From: Chitinophagaceae bacterium
GTDB taxonomy: Bacteria > Bacteroidota > Bacteroidia > Chitinophagales > Chitinophagaceae
Direction of reading: 5' to 3'
Length of the DNA: 34,723 nt
Assembly (NCBI GenBank): GCA_004322425.1
Contig: SCVJ01000051.1
Span: 1-34,723 of the forward strand
The translations under genes and the position numbers were made by a program. Numbering within the stretch: the first letter of the stretch is position 1; every line of letters starts with the position of its first letter. Below the pieces are notes generated by a model. It did not search any database, had not been told where the DNA came from, and saw only the letters and a list, made by a program, of their open reading frames with translations. This document shows positions 16,845-25,583 of this stretch, one piece after another.

Positions 16845-18490
16845 TCTAAAAATTTTGGTGGATGTTGTTTATGATGTGAAGTTTTATCTTGAAAAGCGTT
16901 GGCAGCTGATAAAATTGTGGCCTCATCATATAAATTTCCAATGAGTGTAATACTAACGGGTGTACCTGATTTGTTAAATCCAATCGGCATACAAACAATG
17001 GGATGGCCAGTAAGATTTGTTATAGCAAGTTGCCTTCCTGCCATAGATGGAACAATCAGTACATCATAATTTTTCATAAACTCATTCATCTCTTTACATA
17101 GAATTGAACGATATCTATTTGCATTTATGTATTCAGCTGCAGGAATTGTTCTTGCTGCACGAAAACTATTGGGCCAAAAATCTTTATCCTGCCTTTCAAT
17201 AAGATCATCTCTATTTGTTCTTGTTAGTTCATCAAAAGCTGCAGCGCTCTCTGCATTTAATATTAAGCTGATTAGATTAACTGGATACATTGCAGAATCT
17301 GGAAAATTCACGGCTTTTACATCAGCTCCAAGAGATCGATAAACTTCCAATACATTCCATTCTGATGCAGTTGGATTTAATCTTTTGAAATAATTTTCGG
17401 CATATGCAACTCTAAGTTTTGAAAAGTCTACTTTACCAGTATAATTAAAAGTGTGATTAATTGCACTAGGGTCATTACCATCTGTACCGTGGATAAACGC
17501 ATATACAATTGCTGCATCTTTTGCACTTCTACAAATTGGTCCAACTTTATCAAGACTCCAGCAAAGTACCATAGCTCCAAAACGACTTACAGTACCAAAT
17601 GTGGGGCGTAGGCCAGTAGCGCCACAACGAGTTGATGGTGATACTATCGATCCTAATGTTTCAGTGCCAATTGCAAATGGTAATAATCCTGCAACCGTTG
17701 CTGCTGCTGAGCCTGCAGAAGAACCACTTGAACCCTGTGTTAAATTCCATGGATTTTTTGTTTCTCCACCAAACCATTTATTATTATATGCTAATGCTCC
17801 CAAAGAAAGCTTAGCACATAATACTGCACCAGCATCTTTTAATTTTTTATATACATAAGATTCTACATCTAGAATTTGATCTTTATAGGGTGTACTACCC
17901 CAAGTAGTTTTATAATCTGGAACTGAAAATAAATCTTTCAAACCATATGGAATTCCATGAAGAGGTCCATGATAAATGCCATTTTTTAAATCAAGGTCAG
18001 CTTGTTTTGCTTGTTGCAATGCAAGTTCTTCGGTGAGTGTAATTACACATTCCAAAGTATCGCCCCACTTTTTCAATCGATTGATGAAAAATTTTGTCAA
18101 CTCAACTGAACTAATTTTTTTATTGATGATCAAAGAAGCTAATTGTGGAATAGAATAAAAAGCCAATTCGTTTTTGTTAACCGGTATTTCAACTTGATTT
18201 GGTATTTCCCATTGTATTTTTTCCTTGGTTGTTGGAATTCTAAAACCTTGTGGTGCTGGCTGAAATGCAAATGGGTAAGGGATATCATTGGTGGGAAGTG
18301 ATTTATGTAATGACTTATATAATTGTGTATAATTATTCAGAGTCCCAATCATGGAGTCAGCTTCTGCATTTGTGAATTCAAGATCAAGCCATTTCGCATT
18401 TTGCTGTATTAGTTGAAGTGAATCAACTTTTGTTTGTGCTTTCGCAACAAAGAAAGTAACACACAGAACTGTGGTGAAAAGTAATTTCAT
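16841..18490 (-). CDS. Exported amidase-signature family hydrolase
   Basis: This 549-aa protein has a signal peptide (MKLLFTTVLCVTFFVAKAQ), so it works outside the cytoplasm, unlike GatA. The amidase-signature Ser-cisSer-Lys triad is visible: Lys185 in PYGLKDLF, the cis-Ser about 257 in QGSSGSSAGSAA and the nucleophile Ser281 in ETLGSIVSPS. The spacing between these three matches the family. The nucleophile segment reads LGSIVSP where many amidases have GGSIRxP. The substrate is unknown; peptides, amides or envelope material are all possible. It is downstream of the MATE gene on the same strand with a 64-base gap. Confidence 0.85.
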   Translation of the reverse strand: MKLLFTTVLCVTFFVAKAQTKVDSLQLIQQNAKWLDLEFTNAEADSMIGTLNNYTQLYKSLHKSLPTNDIPYPFAFQPAPQGFRIPTTKEKIQWEIPNQVEIPVNKNELAFYSIPQLASLIINKKISSVELTKFFINRLKKWGDTLECVITLTEELALQQAKQADLDLKNGIYHGPLHGIPYGLKDLFSVPDYKTTWGSTPYKDQILDVESYVYKKLKDAGAVLCAKLSLGALAYNNKWFGGETKNPWNLTQGSSGSSAGSAAATVAGLLPFAIGTETLGSIVSPSTRCGATGLRPTFGTVSRFGAMVLCWSLDKVGPICRSAKDAAIVYAFIHGTDGNDPSAINHTFNYTGKVDFSKLRVAYAENYFKRLNPTASEWNVLEVYRSLGADVKAVNFPDSAMYPVNLISLILNAESAAAFDELTRTNRDDLIERQDKDFWPNSFRAARTIPAAEYINANRYRSILCKEMNEFMKNYDVLIVPSMAGRQLAITNLTGHPIVCMPIGFNKSGTPVSITLIGNLYDEATILSAANAFQDKTSHHKQHPPKFLD

Positions 18491-18554
18491 AAAATTTATT
18501 TACTGATTTGAAAATAAGAAATTTAGTTGGGTTTATTATGAAATTGAGCAGTCA

Positions 18555-19913
18555 TCAAAATGTCTTCTTTTTCCACTTTCCACTTTTCATATATAAAAAG
18601 GAAAGTATTAATAATATGCCCCAATAAAGTAGTTCAGAGGACCAAGCCCAAACAAGAGAAAGTTGCCAAACATTTATTACAAGATAAATATAAAAGCAAT
18701 AAATTATTATGGCTACAATTTCAATAAAGAGATTCATTTTTGAATTACCAGTTCCAGTAACCGCATTAAGCCAAACAGTTGCAATCGACATGCACAAAAT
18801 ACCAACTGATACCATTCGAATTACGGGAACAGCTGCTACAATAAAATCAGGCTGTTGATCGTAAACAAGTAAAAATAGTTGAGGAAACAAGTTTATTAAT
18901 AAACATAGCAAAGTTGTAAATGAAAAACTTAGCAACCTTATTTTCTTAACTAGAAAAATAACTTTGTCTTTTTTTCCTTGACCAATAATATTGCTCACCA
19001 TCGTATTTGTTGTGCTGGCAAAAGCCCAACAAAATATGCCGACAAGTCCAAAAATATTGCGCATTGTATTACTGATTGCCAATGGACGTTCGCCTGTGTT
19101 TTCAATGAGTATGTAAAAATAAAGCCAGGCCAATATACTAATTCCCCATTGTAATATTAATGGTACAGATTGTTTTAAAATTAATTTTGTTAGTGCTACA
19201 TTATATCTAATACGATTTAGTAGGAAAAACTGTGCATCAAATTTTTTATAAAAAATAACGATAGCTAAAATAATAACCGCCACTATTTCTGCAGCAACAG
19301 ATGCATAAGCTGCTCCGTCAAAACCTAAAGTTGGGAAACCCCATTTGCCAAAAATAAGTACATAATCGAGCAAGATGTTTAATAATGCTTCAGTCATAAA
19401 TGCGTACTTTAAATAGCGACTGTTATTGGTGCCAATTAAAAAGCCATTACCCAATTGAAATAAATAAAGAAAAGGGATTCCCCAAATTCTTATTTTAATA
19501 AAACTAATGGCTTCCTTTTCCACTTGTGTCGACTGTAATACAGAACTAAGAAGAGGCGGCGCAATTAAATAAGTGAGAATAATTGTAGCTGCTGCAAATA
19601 AGAGAGCTATTCGAATAGTTTGAGAAAATGTAGCGCCAATTTCTTCAATTCTATTTTCACCTGCTCGACGAGAGATTATAGCCTGCATTCCACTACTTAA
19701 TCCATTGCCGATGAGTGCCATTACTAAATAATAAACACCAGTGATGCCCGCAGCTCCCAATTCTGTTTCACCTAGCCATCCCAAAAAAACATTGTTGGTT
19801 AAGAAATTGATTTGCGGCACCAATAATGCTAAAGTAATTGGGAGTGCTATTTTTAAAATCTGTCGATTAGATATTTCTACTTGTAAATTGGAAGGTGTAG
19901 TTGCAGCTGACAT
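18555..19913 (-). CDS. MATE-family efflux transporter
   Basis: This inner-membrane protein has about 12 hydrophobic helices in the MATE arrangement, with two repeats each beginning with an ILKIALPI- or LILKQSVPLIL-like helix. It probably exports small organic compounds using a Na+ or H+ gradient. I choose the ATG at 19913 (452 aa, MSAATTPSNLQVE). The frame is open to 19967, but that longer start would lie upstream of a good promoter element at 19923-19930, and the extra residues are not needed for the fold. The substrate cannot be told from sequence. The amidase gene follows on the same strand. Confidence 0.85.
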   Translation of the reverse strand: MSAATTPSNLQVEISNRQILKIALPITLALLVPQINFLTNNVFLGWLGETELGAAGITGVYYLVMALIGNGLSSGMQAIISRRAGENRIEEIGATFSQTIRIALLFAAATIILTYLIAPPLLSSVLQSTQVEKEAISFIKIRIWGIPFLYLFQLGNGFLIGTNNSRYLKYAFMTEALLNILLDYVLIFGKWGFPTLGFDGAAYASVAAEIVAVIILAIVIFYKKFDAQFFLLNRIRYNVALTKLILKQSVPLILQWGISILAWLYFYILIENTGERPLAISNTMRNIFGLVGIFCWAFASTTNTMVSNIIGQGKKDKVIFLVKKIRLLSFSFTTLLCLLINLFPQLFLLVYDQQPDFIVAAVPVIRMVSVGILCMSIATVWLNAVTGTGNSKMNLFIEIVAIIIYCFYIYLVINVWQLSLVWAWSSELLYWGILLILSFLYMKSGKWKKKTF

Positions 19914-19922
19914 AATTACTGA

Positions 19923-19949
19923 CAAACTTACAACTAAATAAAAAACCAA
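19923..19949 (-). promoter_or_regulatory. Promoter of the MATE gene
   Basis: On the minus strand, TTTGG (TTG at 19949-19947) is followed after 16 bases by TAAGTTTG (19930-19923), an exact TAnnTTTG match. Only 9 bases separate it from the ATG at 19913, so the transcript would be nearly leaderless. This supports the shorter start for the MATE protein. Confidence 0.6.
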
Positions 19950-20026
19950 ACGATGAGAGCTGCGCAATTATTTCTATTTATCCAGCGATTATTTTGTTTT
20001 ATTATTGCAGGAGTAAATAATAGGAA

Positions 20027-20842
20027 TTGAAACAAATATTTAGCATAACTGATAAAGAAACAGAATCATCAACTAATTTATGTCTTTTAATTGTTGTTGG
20101 TAACAGGTATTGCTGCTTGGCAACAATAAATTTTGATACAAAAGTAATTTTAAGTTTATGCCACTATGAAGCGGATGTTGATGAAGAAAACTTACTTGAT
20201 TCATTGCTGAGCTTTCATGACGGATTAAAAAATTCTTATGCTGAAATCTGTATCACTTTTGATGTATCTGAACATATACTAATTCCATCTTCTCACTTTA
20301 ATAAAGAGGAAACAGAGAGGCAATTGCAGTTTCTATTTGGCTCAAAAGAGAGTAGAGTATTGGAATGTGATTATTTATCAAAGCAAAATTTATACAACGC
20401 TTTTGGCGTGCAACTAAGTACAAAAAATTGGTTGAAACAACATTTCCCATCTGCTAAAATTCAACATTTCGCTACACAACAGATAACTTATAATGATAAT
20501 AATATTGCGAATTCTGTATTGGTGGATTTTCGATCGAGTGAATTTTTTGTCATTGTCTATAAAGAGCATCAACTTCAATTGGTCCAATATTTTAATTATG
20601 CAACTTCTGAGGATATACTTTATTTCTTGTTGAAAATATATGTAGAGTTTTCGCTTTCAAAAGAAACCGTTGGTCTTAGATTATCTGGATTAATTGAAAA
20701 AAATTCTACCATTTATAAGGAATTGTATAAATACTTTGCAACAGTTGATTTTGAGTCAATCCCAGATGGAATAAAATTATCAGCATCGTTTGATGATTTT
20801 CCTAGTCATTACTTTTCTAACATTTGCAAATTGCTACAATGA
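20027..20842 (+). CDS. DUF3822 family protein
   Basis: This 271-aa protein fits DUF3822, a Bacteroidota family typically found directly before rsmD, as here. The start is TTG at 20027: a TAG stop lies just upstream in frame, and no ATG occurs anywhere in the frame, so a non-ATG start is required. AGGAG (from 20009) and AGGA (20022-20025) lie shortly before it. The segment NSVLVDFRSSEFFVIVYKEHQL (about 163-185) looks like the strand pattern of actin-like ATPase folds, but that is inference. Its stop overlaps the rsmD start as ATGA, so the two are translationally coupled. Function is unknown; a link to rRNA methylation is suggested only by the pairing. Confidence 0.75.
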   Translation: MKQIFSITDKETESSTNLCLLIVVGNRYCCLATINFDTKVILSLCHYEADVDEENLLDSLLSFHDGLKNSYAEICITFDVSEHILIPSSHFNKEETERQLQFLFGSKESRVLECDYLSKQNLYNAFGVQLSTKNWLKQHFPSAKIQHFATQQITYNDNNIANSVLVDFRSSEFFVIVYKEHQLQLVQYFNYATSEDILYFLLKIYVEFSLSKETVGLRLSGLIEKNSTIYKELYKYFATVDFESIPDGIKLSASFDDFPSHYFSNICKLLQ

Positions 20843-21387
20843 GAATTATTAGTGGCACTTTGGGTAAAAGGAGAATTCATCCTCCGGCTTCAATGCCACA
20901 TACAAGGCCTACTACAGATGTAGCCAAAGAAGGTTTGTTTAATATTATAGAAAATAATTTAGATATTGAAGAATTGAATACGCTGGATTTATTTGGAGGT
21001 ACAGGTAGCATCAGTTTCGAATTGGCAAGTCGTGGTGCCAAAAATCTAACGGTTGTTGAAAAGGATTACAAAATGCACGATTTCATAAAACGAACAGCAA
21101 GTGATTTAAAAATTGAAAATATCTCCATTTTGAAAACGGATGTGTTTCAATATATTCAGCATTGTACGGAAAAATTTGATTTCATTTTTGCAGGACCTCC
21201 CTATGCAATGGGTACAATAGATGAGTTGCCTAAAATTATATTTGAAAAAAAATTACTTCAAGAAAAGGGGTGGTTTATTTTGGAACATACCCCGCGCAAC
21301 AATTATAAAGATTTTCAATTCTATAAAACCGAAAGAAATTACGGAACTACCATTTTCTCAATATTTATTGAGACACGAGCCCAATAG
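20839..21387 (+). CDS. rsmD: 16S rRNA (guanine966-N2)-methyltransferase, RsmD family
   Basis: This 182-aa protein has the RsmD start MRIISGTLGKRRIHPP, the TRPTTDVAKEGLFNII segment and a SAM-binding Rossmann fold (LDLFGGTGSISFELASRGA, about 55-73). RsmD methylates G966 of 16S rRNA in 30S assembly. The catalytic motif, normally (D/N)PPY or (D/N)PPF, here reads AGPPYAMG (codons GCA GGA CCT CCC TAT), so the acidic or amide residue that holds the target base is Gly. This may reduce or alter activity, or be a lineage variant. I start at ATG 20839, which overlaps the DUF3822 stop; the in-frame ATG at 20824 would add five residues. Confidence 0.88.
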   Translation: MRIISGTLGKRRIHPPASMPHTRPTTDVAKEGLFNIIENNLDIEELNTLDLFGGTGSISFELASRGAKNLTVVEKDYKMHDFIKRTASDLKIENISILKTDVFQYIQHCTEKFDFIFAGPPYAMGTIDELPKIIFEKKLLQEKGWFILEHTPRNNYKDFQFYKTERNYGTTIFSIFIETRAQ

Positions 21388-21430
21388 TTCACTATTTATT
21401 AGAGCAAAGCTGATACCGTCAAATTTCATG

Positions 21431-21438
21431 TATTTTTG
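21431..21438 (+). promoter_or_regulatory. Probable -7 element for lpxK
   Basis: TATTTTTG matches TAnnTTTG exactly, 25 bases before the lpxK ATG. No -33 TTG at normal spacing is visible. It could drive the lpxK, RNase R, polyprenyl synthase run. Confidence 0.45.
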
Positions 21439-21463
21439 AGGACAACCATGTAAGTGGCTGCTT

Positions 21464-22540
21464 ATGTATTCAATTATTTTTTTAAAATCTTTTCGCATAC
21501 TTCTTTTCCCACTTTCCATCCTTTACGGGCTTGTTATTTTTTGTAGAAATAAGCTTTTTGACAAAAAAATATTTCATTCTGTAAGTTTTGGTTTGCCTGT
21601 TATTTGTATCGGAAATTTATCGGTAGGAGGTACTGGCAAATCGCCAATGGTTGAGTTTATTGCTCAGCAGTTTCAAAAGGAATATGAATTAGCAATTCTC
21701 AGCAGAGGGTTTAAACGTAAAACAAAAGGATATTGCCTTGCAAACGAAAATTCAACAGCCTTGGATATTGGAGATGAACCCAAAATGTTTCTTTTAAAAT
21801 TTCCCAATATTACTGTTGCAGTGGGAGAAGAACGGATTGAGGCTATTCCTCAGTTGTTGCACGATAGGCCCAATACACAGTGTATTTTATTGGATGATGC
21901 TTTTCAACATCGCAGCATATCTGCCGGGTTAAATATTTTACTCACAGATTATAATGATTTATTTACTCGCGATTTTTTTTTACCAACCGGTAATTTGAGA
22001 GATGCAAAAGCAAGTAGTAAACGTGCTGAAATTATTGTAGTTACTAAAAGCCCATCACAGTTAAGTGAAAAAGAGAGACGGGATATTATAAAGGAAATTT
22101 CTCCTTCTGTTGACCAACAAATTTATTTCACATCAACTCTTTATGCTGAATTGTATCATCTAAGTGACTCTTCAAAAAAGAGTAAAATTGATATAGATAC
22201 AGAAGTTTTATTGGTAACAGGGATTGCTAACCCTAAAACTTTAAAAGATGTAATGTTGGAAAATAGCAAATCGTATCATTTAATGCAATTCCCAGATCAC
22301 CATATTTTTACCATTGATGATTGGGTAGATATTAAAAAGAAATTTGAGCAAATGGATGAGCATAAAAAAATAATAGTTACAACCGAAAAGGATGCCATTC
22401 GATTTTTAAAATTTGGGAAGGAGTTGAATGAAATACCATTTTATGTTTTGCCCATGTCGCATCAATTTTTATTTAATGAGGAAAATGTATTTATAGAGAA
22501 CATTAATAATTTTATAAAACAATTTAATAGATTGGTGTAA
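21464..22540 (+). CDS. lpxK: Tetraacyldisaccharide 4'-kinase
   Basis: LpxK phosphorylates the lipid A precursor at the 4' position on the inner face of the inner membrane. The 358-aa protein starts with a hydrophobic membrane-associating helix (about 8-27), then GLPVICIGNLSVGGTGKSP with the Walker A loop (about 55-60), LSRGFKRKTKGY, DDAFQHRS and a C-terminal P-loop-kinase fold. Length is normal for Bacteroidota LpxK. It implies a Gram-negative outer membrane with lipid A. The RNase R gene begins with the base after its stop codon, so the two are almost certainly in one operon. Confidence 0.95.
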   Translation: MYSIIFLKSFRILLFPLSILYGLVIFCRNKLFDKKIFHSVSFGLPVICIGNLSVGGTGKSPMVEFIAQQFQKEYELAILSRGFKRKTKGYCLANENSTALDIGDEPKMFLLKFPNITVAVGEERIEAIPQLLHDRPNTQCILLDDAFQHRSISAGLNILLTDYNDLFTRDFFLPTGNLRDAKASSKRAEIIVVTKSPSQLSEKERRDIIKEISPSVDQQIYFTSTLYAELYHLSDSSKKSKIDIDTEVLLVTGIANPKTLKDVMLENSKSYHLMQFPDHHIFTIDDWVDIKKKFEQMDEHKKIIVTTEKDAIRFLKFGKELNEIPFYVLPMSHQFLFNEENVFIENINNFIKQFNRLV

Positions 22541-24556
22541 ATGGGAAAAAGTAATTCAAAAAATAAAGATCAAAAGCGGAAAATAAAAAATGTACAAAAA
22601 GCTGCACTGCTAAAAGGTGTTCTTGATATTAGTAGATCGGGAATGGGATTTGTGTCTGTTGAAAATATAGAAGAAGATATTTTAATTCGTCCCGATGATT
22701 TTAACAAAGCCATGCATGGCGACACGGTTCGTTTAAAAATTACCGAAGGAAAGGGGAAACGACAGCGAGGTGTTATTACAGATGTTATCAAAAGAAAGCA
22801 AACAGAATTTGCCGGAAGAATAGAGGTGAAACCCAACTTTGCTTTTTTTATTACAGATTCCGAAAAACCAATGCCGGACATGTTTATTCCATTGTCCAAA
22901 ATTAAAAATGCAATTGATGGTGATAAAGTAATTGTAAAACTTATATCCTGGGAAAAAGGAGATAAACGGCCAATTGCAGAAGTGCTGGCTATTCTTACTG
23001 AAGAAGAAGAAAACGATATTGCAATGAAAGAAATTTTACTGCAATCTGGATTTTCATTATTCTTTCCCAGTGAAGCCTTAGAGGTTGCAGCACGTATTTC
23101 AGACTCCATTTCTACTGAAGAAATTGGAAAACGAAAAGATGTTAGAGACATTCTCACTTTCACAATAGATCCCATAGATGCAAAAGATTTTGACGATGCT
23201 CTTTCTTTTCGAATTTTGAAAAATGGGAATTATGAAATTGGTGTTCATATTGCAGACGTTAGTCATTTTCTTGATGAGGGAACGGAGTTAGATAAAATTG
23301 CGTATGAAAAAGCAACCTCTGTTTACTTGCCCGATAGAGTAAGTCCCATGTTGCCGGAGCATATTTCTAATCAATTATGTTCACTTCGACCTAAAGAAGA
23401 TAAACTTACTTTTTCTGCCATCTTCCAAATAAACGCAAATGCTGAAGTGCAACAGTTTTGGTTAGGTAAAACAATTATTCATTCGAACCATAGATTTACT
23501 TACGAAGAAGTTCAGGAAATTATTGAAGCCCGAGAAGGATTATACAAAAATGAAATTATTGAACTGAATCAAATTGCTCAACAGATGCGAAAGAAAAGAA
23601 TGGCTAGTGGTGCCATAAATTTTTCTTCACAAGAAGTTCGGTTTAAGTTAAATGAAAAAGGGAAACCGATTGGTGTAATGATTAAAGAAAGTAAAGAAGC
23701 ACATCAGTTAATTGAAGAATTTATGTTATTGGCAAATAAAACCGTTGCTGAACATCTCTCTAAAATAAAAAGTAACAATAAGCAAATTCCGATTCCATAT
23801 AGAATTCATGATAATCCCGATAATGAAAAGTTGGTTCCGTTTATTTCGTTTGCTAAAAAATTCGGCCATTCGTTCGATACATCATCTCCGTATTCCATTG
23901 CTACATCATTCAATAAAATGTTGCAGTCTGTAAACGGGAAACCCGAACAGCATGTTTTGGAACAATTAGGAATTAGAACTATGTCGAAAGCAAAATATAC
24001 TTCAGACAATTTGGGGCATTATGGTTTAGGTTTTGAACATTACTGTCATTTTACTTCTCCCATTCGCCGTTATCCGGATGTAATGGTTCATCGAATTTTG
24101 CAGCAAGTATTGAGTAAGTCGTATAGTTTCGATAAAAAGCTGGAAGAGAAGTGTAAGCATTGTAGCGAAAGAGAAAGATCGGCGATGGAAGCAGAAAGAG
24201 CCGCCAATAAATACAAGCAAGTAGAATACATGCAGAATTTTTTGGGCGAAGATTTTGAAGGAATTATTAGTGGCGTTTCTTCATTTGGATTTTGGGTTGA
24301 AACGATAGAGCATAAATGTGAAGGATTAGTAAGTATTACAAGTTTAAGTGAGGTAGACGATTTTCGTCATGTAATTTCAGATTATTGTTTAACAGGATTG
24401 AGAACCGGTCGAACATTTCGCATCGGCGATAAGGTTTGGATTAAAGTAGTTGCTGCTAATCTTGGCAAAAGGCAAATGGATTATGAGTGGATTATTACAA
24501 GTGGCTTGAGATCTGAAAAAAATGAACACACAAAAACGAAAAGAAAAATTAAATAA
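22541..24556 (+). CDS. rnr: Ribonuclease R (3'-5' exoribonuclease, RNB family)
   Basis: RNase R degrades structured RNA from the 3' end. This 671-aa protein has a Lys-rich N-terminus, cold-shock/OB domains (about 20-160), the RNB catalytic domain with the acidic cluster DPIDAKDFDDALSF (about 210-223), the HYCHFTSPIRRYPDVMVHR segment (about 495-513) and a C-terminal S1 domain (FEGIISGVSSFGFWVE, about 570-585). It is a little shorter than E. coli RNase R (about 813 aa), missing much of the N-terminal helix-turn-helix region and the long basic tail, as is usual in Bacteroidota. It abuts lpxK and is followed after 6 bases by the polyprenyl synthase gene. Confidence 0.94.
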   Translation: MGKSNSKNKDQKRKIKNVQKAALLKGVLDISRSGMGFVSVENIEEDILIRPDDFNKAMHGDTVRLKITEGKGKRQRGVITDVIKRKQTEFAGRIEVKPNFAFFITDSEKPMPDMFIPLSKIKNAIDGDKVIVKLISWEKGDKRPIAEVLAILTEEEENDIAMKEILLQSGFSLFFPSEALEVAARISDSISTEEIGKRKDVRDILTFTIDPIDAKDFDDALSFRILKNGNYEIGVHIADVSHFLDEGTELDKIAYEKATSVYLPDRVSPMLPEHISNQLCSLRPKEDKLTFSAIFQINANAEVQQFWLGKTIIHSNHRFTYEEVQEIIEAREGLYKNEIIELNQIAQQMRKKRMASGAINFSSQEVRFKLNEKGKPIGVMIKESKEAHQLIEEFMLLANKTVAEHLSKIKSNNKQIPIPYRIHDNPDNEKLVPFISFAKKFGHSFDTSSPYSIATSFNKMLQSVNGKPEQHVLEQLGIRTMSKAKYTSDNLGHYGLGFEHYCHFTSPIRRYPDVMVHRILQQVLSKSYSFDKKLEEKCKHCSERERSAMEAERAANKYKQVEYMQNFLGEDFEGIISGVSSFGFWVETIEHKCEGLVSITSLSEVDDFRHVISDYCLTGLRTGRTFRIGDKVWIKVVAANLGKRQMDYEWIITSGLRSEKNEHTKTKRKIK

Positions 24557-24562
24557 AGTACG

Positions 24563-25525
24563 ATGCATTCTTTTGAGTTATTAGTAAATCAATTTGAAGA
24601 AAAATTTTCGAAAAGACATTTTCCGGATCAGCCGACTACACTTTACGATCCAAACGAATATTTCTTAAGATTAGGCGGTAAGCGAATTCGCCCAGTTTTA
24701 TGTTTAATGGGGAATGAATTGTTCGATAATCTCCATAAGGATGTTTGGCATGTGGCTGCTGCCCTTGAATTGTTTCACAATTTTACACTTATTCATGATG
24801 ACATTATGGACAAAGCTCCTTTGAGAAGGGGCACGCAAACTGTTCATGAAAAATTTGGTATCAATACTGCTTTGCTTTCTGGTGATGTAATGATGATTGC
24901 AGCGTATGAAAATTTAAATAAAGTACAAAGTGCTTTTCTCCACTCCATACTCAAACTCTTCAATGAAACTGCAAAAAAAGTTTGCGAAGGGCAGCAACTA
25001 GATATGGACTTTGAAAAAATTGAAAATATAAGTTTCGAGCAATATGTTAATATGATTGAACTCAAGACTTCGGTAATGCTGGCAGCAAGCCTAAAGATGG
25101 GAGCTATTTTAGGTGGTGCCAGTGAGCGCAATCAAAATTTGCTATATGAGTTTGGTAAAAAATTGGGCATCGCTTTTCAAATTCAAGATGATTATTTGGA
25201 TGCTTTTGGTGATCCACAAAAAGTGGGAAAGCAAGTAGGGGGAGACATTTTTGCCAATAAAAAAACATTTCTTCTCATAAAGGCTTTGGAAATTGCTGAT
25301 GAAAATCAAAAAGCAATTCTTGTCAATAATCAACAAACCGATATTGCCGGAGTGAATGAAATACTTTCCATCTTTAAAAAATGTAAAGTGGATGAGTGGG
25401 CCTTGCAATTAAAAAATAAATATATGCAGGAAGCGTTTGCTCATTTACAAGAAATTGCGGTTCTTGAAGTAAGAAAAAAACACTTGGTTGAACTGGCAAA
25501 TAATTTATTAGACCGTAAATTTTAA
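24563..25525 (+). CDS. Polyprenyl (isoprenyl) diphosphate synthase
   Basis: This 320-aa trans-prenyltransferase joins isopentenyl diphosphate units to an allylic primer, giving precursors for quinones or other isoprenoids. Both aspartate-rich motifs are present: HDDIMD (Asp79, Asp80, Asp83) and QDDYLD (Asp209, Asp210, Asp213), along with GGKRIRP near the start for IPP binding. Phe74 lies five residues before the first motif, a position where an aromatic residue limits chain length in some short-chain enzymes, so a C15-C20 product is possible; this is inference. The start ATG is 6 bases after the RNase R stop, so it is probably co-transcribed with lpxK and rnr. Confidence 0.9.
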   Translation: MHSFELLVNQFEEKFSKRHFPDQPTTLYDPNEYFLRLGGKRIRPVLCLMGNELFDNLHKDVWHVAAALELFHNFTLIHDDIMDKAPLRRGTQTVHEKFGINTALLSGDVMMIAAYENLNKVQSAFLHSILKLFNETAKKVCEGQQLDMDFEKIENISFEQYVNMIELKTSVMLAASLKMGAILGGASERNQNLLYEFGKKLGIAFQIQDDYLDAFGDPQKVGKQVGGDIFANKKTFLLIKALEIADENQKAILVNNQQTDIAGVNEILSIFKKCKVDEWALQLKNKYMQEAFAHLQEIAVLEVRKKHLVELANNLLDRKF

Positions 25526-25583
25526 AAATTAATTTCCTACGTTTCAATAATTCTTTTCATATTTGAATTTCTAAATTTATAAA

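Noticed and set aside
22570-23175. 201-codon minus-strand open frame inside the RNase R gene
   Set aside because: Antisense to strongly conserved RNB coding sequence; Ser/Ile-rich with no family resemblance.
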